A stretch of DNA of 64,000 bases, from positions 1 through 64,000 of the forward strand of contig NZ_JAHKPN010000035.1 in the NCBI RefSeq assembly GCF_018860545.1, written 5' to 3'. The notes beneath the pieces are model-generated. The model saw nothing but the letters and a program-made list of their open reading frames with translations, was not told the origin of the DNA and searched no databases. The DNA is from Winogradskyella psychrotolerans. GTDB taxonomy: Bacteria; Bacteroidota; Bacteroidia; Flavobacteriales; Flavobacteriaceae. How positions within the stretch are numbered: position 1 is the stretch's first letter; every line of letters starts with the position of its first letter. Shown here in pieces: positions 53,715 to 61,892 of the stretch. Position numbers and translations under genes: made by a program.

Positions 53715-53795
53715 ACGGCATTCTCAATGTCTATATTTTAATATTGAATTCAATTGAGATCTAATAAACCAATATAGGCTAAAGCCTAAAATATC

Positions 53796-53826
53796 AAAAC
53801 CCACTTGTGCTTTACAAGTGGGTTTT
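53796..53826. terminator. Terminator after the T9SS gene
   Basis: AAAACCCACTTGT (53796-53808), loop GCTTT, ACAAGTGGGTTTT (53814-53826), a perfect 13-bp stem with T/A runs on both sides. Confidence 0.85.
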
Positions 53827-54192
53827 GCCCTAACTAAACTAAATTAACCTTAATTACAACCGCTTAAAATAATAATTAAGATTTCCTACTAAGATTATAA
53901 AAACGCTTTTGTTTTTATATACAGTATTTACGCACAAAGTTTAGTTTTGGATGTTTAGGTTTTGATTTTTAGAAAACTTTAACAAATTGCACCTTACCAT
54001 TACCATTTCAAGATGTAAGTTGAAACTTTAGTACAGGCTTTCAAATTAAAAAATAAGACGACTGTAAAGGATTTAATTACAATTCAGAAAGGCTATTATG
54101 ATATCTAGATGTCTATTTTCAATAAGTTTACTATAAACTTAAAAACCATAATTTAAGGGAGATTCCTGCCGTTGCAGGAATGACAAAGCTCG
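53827..54192. other. Intergenic region before mazG, with a short hairpin repeat
   Basis: No gene seen over 366 nt. ATTCCTGC-CGTT-GCAGGAAT (54162-54181) followed by GAC is a perfect stem-loop of the kind found as dispersed short repeats near gene ends in Flavobacteriia. It sits just past the mazG stop on the minus strand and could end that transcript, though T runs are absent. Confidence 0.5.
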
Positions 54193-54966
54193 TTACAACA
54201 ATTTTGCCTCTTCCCAAAAGACATCCATTTCAGAAAGTGTCATATCTTTTAGTGATTTATCTAGCTCCTTTGCTTTAGATTCTAAATACTGAAAACGTTT
54301 TATGAATTTCTTATTGGTCCGTTCTAAGGCATTCTCAGGATTGACTTTAAGAAAGCGTGCATAATTTATCATGGAGAACATCACATCACCAAACTCACTT
54401 TCAATTGCATCTTGATCTCCTTTTGCAATTTCAACTTTTAATTCGGCAATCTCCTCTTCTACTTTTTCAAAAACCTGTTCTGGTGCTTCCCAATCGAAGC
54501 CTACTCCGGCTACTTTTTCTTGTATGCGACTCGCTTTTACAACAGCAGGCAAACTTTTGGGTACACCTTCGAGTACACTACTTTTACCTTCTTTAAGTTT
54601 CAGTTGTTCCCAATTTCGTTTTACTTCAGCCTCGTCTTTAACGACTACATCACCATAAATATGCGGATGACGATCTATTAGTTTATCGCAGATACTGTTA
54701 CAGACATCTGCAATATCGAAGTCATTAGTTTCACTTCCTATTTTAGAATAGAACACAATATGAAGCAACACATCACCCAATTCCTTTTTAACCTCTTCTA
54801 AATCATTATCTAGAATAGCATCACCAAGTTCATAAACCTCTTCAATAGTGAGGTGACGCAAGGATTCCATGGTTTGTTTTTTATCCCAAGGACATTGCTC
54901 TCGCAACTCGTCCATGATAATCAACAAACGCTCAAAGGCTTTTAATTGGGCTGCTTTATCAGACAT
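54193..54966 (-). CDS. mazG: Nucleoside triphosphate pyrophosphohydrolase MazG
   Basis: 257 residues with two MazG-fold units. The first is catalytic: CPWDKKQTMESLRHLTIEEV, EEVYELGDAILDN and ELGDVLLHIVFYSKI (ExxE and ExxD metal ligands). The second has WEAPEQVFEKVEEEIAELKV and EFGDVMFSMINYARFL. It removes pyrophosphate from (d)NTPs, clearing damaged nucleotides and modulating ppGpp-related stress. It is the last gene of the minus-strand group def-DUF5606-mazG, separated from DUF5606 by a 79-nt gap with a dispersed repeat. Confidence 0.95.
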   Translation of the reverse strand: MSDKAAQLKAFERLLIIMDELREQCPWDKKQTMESLRHLTIEEVYELGDAILDNDLEEVKKELGDVLLHIVFYSKIGSETNDFDIADVCNSICDKLIDRHPHIYGDVVVKDEAEVKRNWEQLKLKEGKSSVLEGVPKSLPAVVKASRIQEKVAGVGFDWEAPEQVFEKVEEEIAELKVEIAKGDQDAIESEFGDVMFSMINYARFLKVNPENALERTNKKFIKRFQYLESKAKELDKSLKDMTLSEMDVFWEEAKLL

Positions 54967-54982
54967 TATTTTTGGTATAATA

Positions 54983-55039
54983 TGTTCTCGATATAATTTC
55001 GAACTGAAAGCTTTCAGCTCCTAACCACTCGAACTGACG
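54983..55039. repeat. Dispersed inverted-repeat element, second copy
   Basis: TTCTCGATATAATTTCGAA (54985-55003), then the perfect palindrome CTGAAAGCTTTCAG (55004-55017) and CACTCGAACTGACG (55026-55039). The last 14 nt are the exact reverse complement of 29563-29576, and TTCTCGATA also matches that element's inner arm. Confidence 0.65.
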
Positions 55040-55045
55040 TCTTAT

Positions 55046-55477
55046 TTATTCTTCTTCTTCAGAAGTCTCTTTCGCTTCTTTTGATTCTTCAAGTGAATCT
55101 AAAAGATTATTTTTTTGAAGTAAATTGTACCATTGTACGACTTTCTTAATATCTGAAGGATACACACGATCTTCATCATAATCTGGTAACACCTCAAAGA
55201 AAAACTCTTCTAAAACGTCTTTTCCATCTTTATGACTGATAGATGTTGGTTGTCCACCTTCCTTCTCTTTAACCTTTTTTAGTACGTCTCTTAACGGTAC
55301 TTCTTCGGCTAATGTATAAATAGCAATTTCGCTAAGAATACTAATATTACTATGCGCACCAACGGTGATGCGTTTTTTATCAATTAATGATTCTACAACA
55401 GCACCTGTTCTAGTTTGCGTTACGATTTGGTATAAACCTGGTTTTCCAGAAATGGATAAAATTTTATCTAAGCTCAT
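55046..55477 (-). CDS. DUF5606 family protein
   Basis: 143 residues. The whole protein follows the family layout: MSLDKILSISGKPGLYQIVT, TGAVVESLIDKKRITVGAHS, then IYTLAEEVPLRDVLKKVKEK and EEFFFEVLPDYDEDRVYPSD, with an acidic tail (SKEAKETSEEEE). The family is small, soluble and restricted to Bacteroidota, of unknown function. It follows def by 10 nt, so it is co-transcribed with peptide deformylase. Confidence 0.85.
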   Translation of the reverse strand: MSLDKILSISGKPGLYQIVTQTRTGAVVESLIDKKRITVGAHSNISILSEIAIYTLAEEVPLRDVLKKVKEKEGGQPTSISHKDGKDVLEEFFFEVLPDYDEDRVYPSDIKKVVQWYNLLQKNNLLDSLEESKEAKETSEEEE

Positions 55478-55487
55478 ATATATTTTA

Positions 55488-56078
55488 TTAACGTTTCTTG
55501 CTCATTGCAGGAAATCGCATTCTGTAATCAATTTTAATCTTACCTTTTGAAATATTGGTAAGTCGTCCTTTTATTAAACGCTTTTTAAATGATGATAGTT
55601 TATCTGTAAATAAAATACCTTCAATATGGTCGTATTCATGTTGAATAACACGTGCTATTAAACCATCATATTCTTCAACATGGGTCTCAAAATTCTCATC
55701 TTGATATTGAATTTTAATGTTTGGTCGTCTAAACACATCTTCTCTTACATCAGGTATACTTAAACACCCTTCATTAAAGGCCCATTCGTCTCCTTCTTCC
55801 TCTAAAATCTGAGCATTAATGAATGTCTTCTTAAAGTTTTTCATTTGCGCTCTCTCACTTTCTGTAAGCTCTTCGTCATCCGCAAAAGGACTAGTATCCA
55901 CAAGAAACAACCGAATTGCTAAACCTATTTGAGGAGCAGCCAATCCAACACCATACGCACCATACATGGTTTCATACATGTTGTCAATAAGCTCATTTAA
56001 CTTCGGATAATCTTTGTCAATTTCCTTGGCCTCTCTCTTCAGAACAGCATCGCCATAGGCTACGATAGGTAAAATCAT
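55488..56078 (-). CDS. def: Peptide deformylase
   Basis: 196 residues. It removes the formyl group from new N-termini. All three motifs are present: GVGLAAPQIG (motif 1, about 43-52), EGCLSIP with metal-binding Cys105, and QHEYDHIEG with H147, E148 and H151. There is an insertion-like acidic stretch (about 64-80, FADDEELTESERAQ) as in other Bacteroidota. It has its own promoter at 56099-56131 and leads the def-DUF5606-mazG group. Confidence 0.97.
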   Translation of the reverse strand: MILPIVAYGDAVLKREAKEIDKDYPKLNELIDNMYETMYGAYGVGLAAPQIGLAIRLFLVDTSPFADDEELTESERAQMKNFKKTFINAQILEEEGDEWAFNEGCLSIPDVREDVFRRPNIKIQYQDENFETHVEEYDGLIARVIQHEYDHIEGILFTDKLSSFKKRLIKGRLTNISKGKIKIDYRMRFPAMSKKR

Positions 56079-56098
56079 AATTTATTTATTTTCGGGTG

Positions 56099-56131
56099 CA
56101 AAAGTACCAAATTCTAACATAATATTTCAAA
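56099..56131 (-). promoter_or_regulatory. def promoter
   Basis: On the minus strand TTTG (56131-56128), 21 nt, then TACTTTTG (56106-56099). Start expected near 56092, about 14 nt before the ATG at 56078. Confidence 0.6.
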
Positions 56132-56215
56132 TTGTAAAAACTAAATTCTAATAATATGTTCTCACAAGACTGCTAAGTTTTCATACGTTCTAGCATATAC
56201 TTTGTTACGCTATGC

Positions 56216-56632
56216 TTAAAACTGACGACTCGAAAGATAACTCTGAAGAATTAAAGTTGCACTAATTTCATCAACCAATGCTTTATTCTTCCGTTGTTTT
56301 TTCTTCAATCCACTATCTATCATGGTTTGAAAAGCCATCTTAGACGTAAAGCGTTCATCTACCCGTTCCACTGGAATTTGTGGAATCGCTTTAGATAATT
56401 GCAATAAAAACTTCTGAATATAGACTTCGCTTTCTGAAGCCGTATTATCCATTTGCTTTGGCAAACCAACGACAATCTTCTCCACTTTTTCAGTAGATAT
56501 ATATTTTTTAATAAATGGAAGCAGTTCTTTAGTCTCTACAGTGGTGAGACCAGATGCTATAATCTGCATTTCATCAGTAACTGCTAATCCTGTTCGTTTT
56601 GTGCCATAATCAATGGCTAAAATTCGTCCCAT
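56216..56632 (-). CDS. ruvX: Putative Holliday junction resolvase / pre-16S rRNA nuclease YqgF
   Basis: 138 residues from ATG 56632 (MGRILAIDYGTKRTGLAVTD). RNase H-like fold: the first catalytic Asp is in AIDYGTKR, then IVVGLPKQMDNTASE, RVDERFTSKMAFQTM and ALVDEISATLILQSYL with the last Asp. The family acts on Holliday junctions in vitro and in 16S rRNA 5' end maturation in vivo. An in-frame ATG at 56701 is unlikely because a -7 box (56638-56645) and a hairpin lie within that extension. It is transcribed in the same direction as def but with its own promoter. Confidence 0.93.
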   Translation of the reverse strand: MGRILAIDYGTKRTGLAVTDEMQIIASGLTTVETKELLPFIKKYISTEKVEKIVVGLPKQMDNTASESEVYIQKFLLQLSKAIPQIPVERVDERFTSKMAFQTMIDSGLKKKQRKNKALVDEISATLILQSYLSSRQF

Positions 56633-56637
56633 AAATG

Positions 56638-56645
56638 CAAAGATA
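56638..56645 (-). promoter_or_regulatory. -7 box of ruvX
   Basis: TATCTTTG on the minus strand fits TAnnTTTG. With the usual distance to the start site, transcription would begin at or within a base or two of the ATG at 56632, giving a leaderless or nearly leaderless message. A hairpin (56655-56684) lies where the -33 region should be. Confidence 0.45.
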
Positions 56646-56654
56646 ACGCAATAA

Positions 56655-56684
56655 AAAACGCTTCTTAAAAAAAAGAAGCGTTTT
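56655..56684. terminator. Hairpin between ruvX and dapD leader
   Basis: AAAACGCTTCTT (56655-56666), 6 A, AAGAAGCGTTTT (56673-56684), perfect 12-bp stem. No gene reads into it from the right, so a terminator for a short transcript of the dapD leader (minus strand) or a structural element are possible. Confidence 0.45.
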
Positions 56685-56747
56685 ATAAAATAATCAATCA
56701 AACCAATTAATCATATGATATATCCCCTCTAAAAATAAATCACTGTG

Positions 56748-56935
56748 TTAATTACAATTAAGACACAACATTTTTTCATTGGTCACATGTTTTCTCAATA
56801 AAAAAAGAAAACTCCTCAATCAATGGGGGAAGAGGAGTTTTCAAAATTAGCTATTAGTTAAAGTCTTAGATACCTATGAGAAATATCAAAGCATTTAATT
56901 AGTATTAAGACACCACATTTATTTAAGCGTCACAT
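56748..56935 (+). promoter_or_regulatory. Direct repeats flanking a hairpin upstream of dapD
   Basis: Two 41-nt direct repeats (56748-56788 and 56895-56935), 33 of 41 positions equal, share TTAATTA..ATTAAGACAC, ACATTT and GTCACAT, 147 nt apart. Between them is a hairpin GAAAACTCCTC (56807-56817) / GAGGAGTTTTC (56832-56842) with a loop of 14 nt that includes TGGGGG. This occupies the gap between ruvX and dapD. It could be a tandem regulator site or a small-RNA gene with its terminator; no known riboswitch was recognised. Confidence 0.5.
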
Positions 56936-56974
56936 TTTTTTCATAAAGTATTTTAGCGTCAATCATTATAAAAG

Positions 56975-56982
56975 TATCTTTG
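56975..56982 (+). promoter_or_regulatory. -7 box of dapD
   Basis: TATCTTTG fits TAnnTTTG, 22 nt before the ATG at 57005. TTTTAG about 19 nt upstream is a weak -33 match. Confidence 0.5.
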
Positions 56983-57004
56983 AACTCTTAATACAATTCA
57001 AAAT

Positions 57005-57820
57005 ATGAAACAATTACAATCTGTTATAGAAAATGCGTGGGACGATCGTTCACTTTTAACTAACCAAGTCACTATTGATGCTATTAGAAGTGTCGTTGAT
57101 CTTGTTGATGCTGGCAAATTGCGAGTTGCAGAACCTACGGACAATGGATGGCAAGTAAATGAATGGGTAAAAAAAGCGGTTGTTTTATATTTCCCGATTC
57201 AGAAAATGGAAACTTTTGAAGTTGGTATTTTTGAATATCACGATAAAATCCCACTAAAACGTGGTTATGCTGAAAAAGGAATTAGAGTAGTTCCTCATGC
57301 AGTAGCAAGACATGGAGCCTATATTTCTGCTGGTACTATCTTAATGCCTAGCTACGTAAACATAGGAGCTTATGTAGATGAAGGGACTATGGTAGATACT
57401 TGGGCCACAGTTGGTAGTTGTGCACAAATTGGTAAAAATGTTCACCTCTCTGGTGGTGTTGGAATTGGTGGAGTTTTAGAACCATTACAAGCTGCTCCAG
57501 TCATTATAGAAGATGGTGCTTTTATTGGAAGTCGTTGTATTGTGGTTGAAGGTGTCCGAGTAGAAAAAGAAGCTGTTTTAGGTGCCAATGTGGTTTTAAC
57601 CATGAGTACAAAAATTATTGATGTTACTGGTGATGAGCCTGTAGAAACCAAAGGTGTTGTACCAGCTCGTTCTGTAGTTATTCCTGGTAGCTACACTAAA
57701 AAGTTTGCAGCTGGAGAATTTCAAGTACCTTGTGCATTAATCATAGGAAAGCGAAAGGAAAGTACGAACAAAAAAACATCGCTGAATGATGCTTTACGTG
57801 AGTATGATGTAGCCGTTTAA
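57005..57820 (+). CDS. dapD: 2,3,4,5-tetrahydropyridine-2,6-dicarboxylate N-succinyltransferase
   Basis: 271 residues. It succinylates tetrahydrodipicolinate in the lysine/diaminopimelate route. N-terminal domain to about 95, then a left-handed parallel beta-helix of hexapeptide repeats: VVPHAVARHGAYISAGTILM, YVNIGAYVDEGTMVDTWATV, SGGVGIGGVLEPLQAAPVII, FIGSRCIVVEGVRVEKEAVL. The C-terminal end ALIIGKRKESTNKKTSLNDAL is typical. It supplies the peptidoglycan cross-link residue. It is preceded by the direct-repeat leader. Confidence 0.97.
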   Translation: MKQLQSVIENAWDDRSLLTNQVTIDAIRSVVDLVDAGKLRVAEPTDNGWQVNEWVKKAVVLYFPIQKMETFEVGIFEYHDKIPLKRGYAEKGIRVVPHAVARHGAYISAGTILMPSYVNIGAYVDEGTMVDTWATVGSCAQIGKNVHLSGGVGIGGVLEPLQAAPVIIEDGAFIGSRCIVVEGVRVEKEAVLGANVVLTMSTKIIDVTGDEPVETKGVVPARSVVIPGSYTKKFAAGEFQVPCALIIGKRKESTNKKTSLNDALREYDVAV

Positions 57821-58033
57821 TATGTAGGAAATATAATTGTTTTATAAACTGTTGGTTGGATTCTACACTTAGAATGATTTCATGCTATAACCGTGAATTA
57901 ATTCAGTAACCTCCTTTATGTTTTAATAGAGGCAGACCGTTTTGGTTTTCGGTTAGTATATTGAATCTCATTTTAATTTAAATGAGAATTCACAACCTAT
58001 TTTTATTTTATATTTACATAAACCACTTGAATA

Positions 58034-58945
58034 ATGCCTAACAAAATACGTCGCAGCTTATTAAGACAGTTACGAAAAATGCGTTTTTTACCTTCAAAAT
58101 TATATGTACAGTATCATTACGAATATTTTTCTGGCAAGAAGTTGAACATAAAAGACCCTAGAGAATTCAACGCAAAAATAGAATGGTATAAAGTATTTTA
58201 TAGACCAAAGATTTTAAACACTTTAGTCGATAAATATGAAGTTAGGCATATTATAGAAAAGACCATCGGCAAAAAATATCTTAATGAAATTTATGGAGTT
58301 TACGACAATGTCGAGGCTATTCCATTTAACGATTTACCCAATCAATTTGTTATAAAAGCAACACACTCTAGTGGACACAATGTAATTGTCAAGGATAAAT
58401 CTCAACTAGATACTAAAAAAGTTACGCAAAAATTAAAAAAGTGGCTTAAGGTCAATCAATATTACAGAATGGGTCAAGAATGGGCTTATAAAGATGTAAA
58501 GCCAAGATTCATCATTGAAAAGTTTTTAAAACAATCTGACAAAAGCACGCTAATTGATTATAAATTTTATTGCTTTAATGGCGAACCTAAATTTATTGAT
58601 GTTCATATAGACAGAGAAGAAGACCATAAACAAGGCTGCTTTGATTTAGATTTTAACTTATTGCCCTTTGGAAAAAGTAAAACCTATAAAAGTATTTCAT
58701 CTGAGATTCCGAAACCTACCAACCTAAAGGAAATGGTAGATTTGGCTACTATTTTATCTAAAAAACTACCTTTTGTTAGAGTTGATTTTTATTCTGTTGA
58801 CGGTAAAACTATATTCGGAGAAATGACTTTTTACCCATCTGATGCCAGAAAAGCATTCTATCCAGAGGAATACAATACAATTATTGGAGATTATTTTAAA
58901 TTGCCTAAACTTAAAGATGGACAAAAGGTAATTACCGAATTTTAA
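58034..58945 (+). CDS. TupA-like ATP-grasp protein
   Basis: 303 residues. An ATP-grasp domain of the TupA/teichuronopeptide type: IEWYKVFYRPKILNTLVDKY (family start), FVIKATHSSGHNVIVKDKSQ, RFIIEKFLKQSDKSTLIDYK, FYCFNGEPKFIDVHIDR and VRVDFYSVDGKTIFGEMTFY (about 250-270). These are predicted to couple an amino acid or peptide to a glycan with ATP, and are found in surface polysaccharide loci. Here it leads one. Substrate unknown. Confidence 0.85.
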   Translation: MPNKIRRSLLRQLRKMRFLPSKLYVQYHYEYFSGKKLNIKDPREFNAKIEWYKVFYRPKILNTLVDKYEVRHIIEKTIGKKYLNEIYGVYDNVEAIPFNDLPNQFVIKATHSSGHNVIVKDKSQLDTKKVTQKLKKWLKVNQYYRMGQEWAYKDVKPRFIIEKFLKQSDKSTLIDYKFYCFNGEPKFIDVHIDREEDHKQGCFDLDFNLLPFGKSKTYKSISSEIPKPTNLKEMVDLATILSKKLPFVRVDFYSVDGKTIFGEMTFYPSDARKAFYPEEYNTIIGDYFKLPKLKDGQKVITEF

Positions 58946-58991
58946 TAAAACGACAACGAAACAATTTTTATTTAATTAAGTATTAGATACT

Positions 58992-59933
58992 ATGACGAAG
59001 GACATTATTGAGGACTATCCAATAGACGCCGTAATTCTGTGGGTAGACGGAAATGACGAAAAGCATAAGGCAAAAATGCTACCTTTTATAGAAGATAAAA
59101 CTAGAGTTAATGCTGAAAAATTTAGAACCCGTTATGACCATGTCAATGAAATTCAATATACTATTGATTCTATTTTAAAATATGCACCTTACGTTAGAAA
59201 TATTCACATTATAACGGATAATCAAATACCCGATTTTTTAAAAAACAGTAAAGACGGCACGTATAAAAAAGTTTCAATTGTAGATCACAAAGTTGTGTTT
59301 AAAGATTATGAAGATTATCTACCTACGTTTAACTGTAGACCTATTGAAACTTGTTTATTCAGAATTCCTGGCTTAGCTGAACATTTCATTTATTTTAACG
59401 ATGATTTCTTTTTAATAAATGACACCAAACCCAGTGACTTCTTTAAAAATGGCCTTCCGATTTTGAGAGGAAAATGGTTAAAGTTTGATAAAGACATTTT
59501 CTATAAAAAATTTAAAAAACCAAGAGTAGGACATAAATCTATTCAGCAAAATGCAGCTCGGCTAGCCGGATTTAATAAATATTACAATTTTAAGCACACA
59601 CCACATCCGCTTAGAAAATCGACATTTGAAACCTATTTTGAAGCTAACGAAGATGTGCTTATAGAAAATATAAAACATCGCTTCAGAAAAACGAGTCAAT
59701 TTACACCTCAAGGCTTAGCGAATCATTTAGAAATAAAAAACAAAACATGTTATTTTAAGGACGATCTTCAACTGATGTATTTTAGATCTTATAAAAAACC
59801 ATTATATTGGTATAAATTCAAATTAAATCTAAAAACTAAAGGAAAATTGTTTTTAGGACTTCAAAGCTTAGATCGCAGTCCTCCACATATTTTAGAGTAT
59901 ATTTTAGAGTGGTTAGAAAAACGAACATCATAA
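58992..59933 (+). CDS. Stealth family sugar-phosphate transferase
   Basis: 313 residues. Conserved region 1 is IDAVILWVDGNDEKHKAKM (about 8-26), conserved region 2 covers FRTRYDHVNEIQYTIDSILK and APYVRNIHIITDNQIPDFL, plus HFIYFNDDFFLIN (about 131-143). Stealth proteins transfer hexose-1-phosphate to growing capsular or exopolysaccharide chains, making phosphodiester-linked repeats. Regions 3 and 4 (GHKSIQQNAARLAGFN; FRKTSQFTPQGLANHLE) are recognisable. It stands 46 nt after the ATP-grasp gene and 13 nt before the next. Confidence 0.87.
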   Translation: MTKDIIEDYPIDAVILWVDGNDEKHKAKMLPFIEDKTRVNAEKFRTRYDHVNEIQYTIDSILKYAPYVRNIHIITDNQIPDFLKNSKDGTYKKVSIVDHKVVFKDYEDYLPTFNCRPIETCLFRIPGLAEHFIYFNDDFFLINDTKPSDFFKNGLPILRGKWLKFDKDIFYKKFKKPRVGHKSIQQNAARLAGFNKYYNFKHTPHPLRKSTFETYFEANEDVLIENIKHRFRKTSQFTPQGLANHLEIKNKTCYFKDDLQLMYFRSYKKPLYWYKFKLNLKTKGKLFLGLQSLDRSPPHILEYILEWLEKRTS

Positions 59934-59946
59934 ATTAATCACAAGT

Positions 59947-61026
59947 ATGTCTTATAAATTTTTAATATACATTTCTTACAGCTATGCTTTACCCATAGGA
60001 AATCCTTTAGAGCAAGAAATTTTAAGCAGAGGTCATACTATAATGTGGTTTAGCGATCTAAAGGATGGAAAAGATGCATTGCAAGGAAAGCGCAATGTTT
60101 TAGACACGATACAAGATGTAATCAACTATGAACCGCATATTGTTTTAGCGGCTACAAATGACATTCCTGATTTTATTACGGGACTTAAAGTTCAAATTTT
60201 CCATGGTTTTTTAGCACAAAAAAGACCCTCAAAAAAGCATATTTTTAGTGAATTCAGAATACGCGGATTCTTTGATTTATATTGTACACAAGGTCCAAGT
60301 ACGACTTCTGTTTTCAAAACTTTAGAAAAAAAGCATAATCATTTTAAGGTTATTGAAACAGGATGGAGTAAGGTTGATCCTCTTTTTCCAATTAGGAATC
60401 AGCAATCAAATACTAAACCAAATATCTTAATAGCGTCTACGTTTACCGAAAGACTGAGTCTTGCTTTTGACGATACCGTATTCAATGAAATTAAGAAATT
60501 ATCTGAAACAGGGCAGTATACATTAGATATGGTTTTACACCCCAAAATACCCAATGACATAAAAAATAAATGGAAGACTTTGGAAAATGACCATTTTACA
60601 TATCACAATACCACCGATCTTATTCCATTATTTCAACATTCTGATATTTTATTTGCCGATACCACATCTGCGATTCAAGAATTTTTACTGCAGAAAAAAC
60701 CTGTAGTTAGTTTTAAGCACACTTTTAATCATGATTATTTAATTCATGTAGATAAAGCATCTAAACTTGAAGACATATTTAATTATGCACTAAGCTACCC
60801 TGACGATATACTCCAAAAAATAGAACCCTTTATTAAGGATTTGCACCCATATCAAGATGGAAAATCGAGTAAACGTGTTATTGATACATGTATATCATTT
60901 CTACATGAAGATAAGAGCTACCTAAAACAAAAACCCCTCAATTTAATCCGAAAATACAAAATTAGAAAACGCTTAGGCTACTTTACTCTAAAGAGCTATT
61001 CAAAAGCATACACTATGAAAAAATAG
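59947..61026 (+). CDS. CDP-glycerol glycerophosphotransferase-like protein
   Basis: 359 residues, GT-B-like. GLKVQIFHGFLAQKRPSKKH and FDLYCTQGPSTTSVFKTL in the first half, then ILIASTFTERLSLAFDDTVF, LDMVLHPKIPNDIKNKWKTL, LIPLFQHSDILFADTTSAIQEF in the second, the last being the CDP-glycerol transferase signature with its His, Asp and Ser/Thr residues. The family transfers glycerol- or ribitol-phosphate. With the Stealth gene before it this suggests a phosphate-containing surface polymer. Its stop is one base from that of the convergent next gene. Confidence 0.8.
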   Translation: MSYKFLIYISYSYALPIGNPLEQEILSRGHTIMWFSDLKDGKDALQGKRNVLDTIQDVINYEPHIVLAATNDIPDFITGLKVQIFHGFLAQKRPSKKHIFSEFRIRGFFDLYCTQGPSTTSVFKTLEKKHNHFKVIETGWSKVDPLFPIRNQQSNTKPNILIASTFTERLSLAFDDTVFNEIKKLSETGQYTLDMVLHPKIPNDIKNKWKTLENDHFTYHNTTDLIPLFQHSDILFADTTSAIQEFLLQKKPVVSFKHTFNHDYLIHVDKASKLEDIFNYALSYPDDILQKIEPFIKDLHPYQDGKSSKRVIDTCISFLHEDKSYLKQKPLNLIRKYKIRKRLGYFTLKSYSKAYTMKK

Positions 61027-61027
61027 C

Positions 61028-61852
61028 TTACATTTTTTGAATTCCGTGTTTCGTGTACGTCCGCTTTTCACGCTTAGTTGCCTTTCTAATTTGCTTATTT
61101 AACCTCGTGGTGTCTTCATTTTCATAAGGTCTATCATGATGTAAATGAACACAGATGGCACTGTAGCGTATCTGTAAAAATCGGATCCCATTATTCATCA
61201 TACGCTCACCTACTTCCCTATCCTCTCCTCCATATTTCATGCGTTCGTCAAAACCATTCACTGCTAGAATATCACTTTTCCAACACGATACATTCATACC
61301 GTCAAAAGTGGCTTTTGTTGGAGTTATAACATTTAAAAACTTCGATTTTATCTTAGATTTTGTCAACTTATTCATTTTAAAAGTGGCAGGCTGCCCTTCA
61401 GCTATTAGCCAATCTTTTTCATAACATTTTTGATCGCTAATTACTTGAGTGTTTATTTTTTTAGAAACGTCATCAGTTAGTTTAAAATAACCACCTGAAA
61501 GCGCATATTTTAATTTCCTAAGATCTAAATGTGTTTGAACAAAATCTTTACGAGCGATACAGTCACCATCTGTAAAAATCAAATAGTCAGTGTTTGATGC
61601 AAGCATGGCTTTATTCAAAATTTTAGTTTTCTGAAAACCATCATCTTCTTGCCAAACGTGGATTACTTTTAAATCACTATGCTCAGAAAATTGATCTATT
61701 ACAGCTTTTGTTTTCTCATCAGAACCATCATCTGCAACGATAATTTCAAACTTTTTAGTCGTTTGAATATCAAAACTAAACAATACCAGTTTAAGCCATT
61801 CTGGTTTATTGAAGGTACTTATAATTATAGTTGCTTGTAGATTAGATTGCAT
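61028..61852 (-). CDS. Glycosyltransferase family 2 protein
   Basis: 274 residues. GT-A fold: ATIIISTFNKPEWLKLVL start, FEIIVADDGSDEKTKAVIDQ, the metal-binding FTDGDCIARKDFV (DGDC in place of DxD), GGEDREVGERMM in the acceptor part (about 219-230). The C-terminal galactosyltransferase-like part with FDGMNVSCWKSDILAVNGFD is typical of GT2 enzymes adding hexoses. It is the minus-strand gene between two plus-strand parts and overlaps none, with a 1-nt gap to its neighbour. Confidence 0.9.
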   Translation of the reverse strand: MQSNLQATIIISTFNKPEWLKLVLFSFDIQTTKKFEIIVADDGSDEKTKAVIDQFSEHSDLKVIHVWQEDDGFQKTKILNKAMLASNTDYLIFTDGDCIARKDFVQTHLDLRKLKYALSGGYFKLTDDVSKKINTQVISDQKCYEKDWLIAEGQPATFKMNKLTKSKIKSKFLNVITPTKATFDGMNVSCWKSDILAVNGFDERMKYGGEDREVGERMMNNGIRFLQIRYSAICVHLHHDRPYENEDTTRLNKQIRKATKREKRTYTKHGIQKM

Positions 61853-61892
61853 TTAGCAAAAATACTATTTTTACAGCATTGAAATCAACAAC

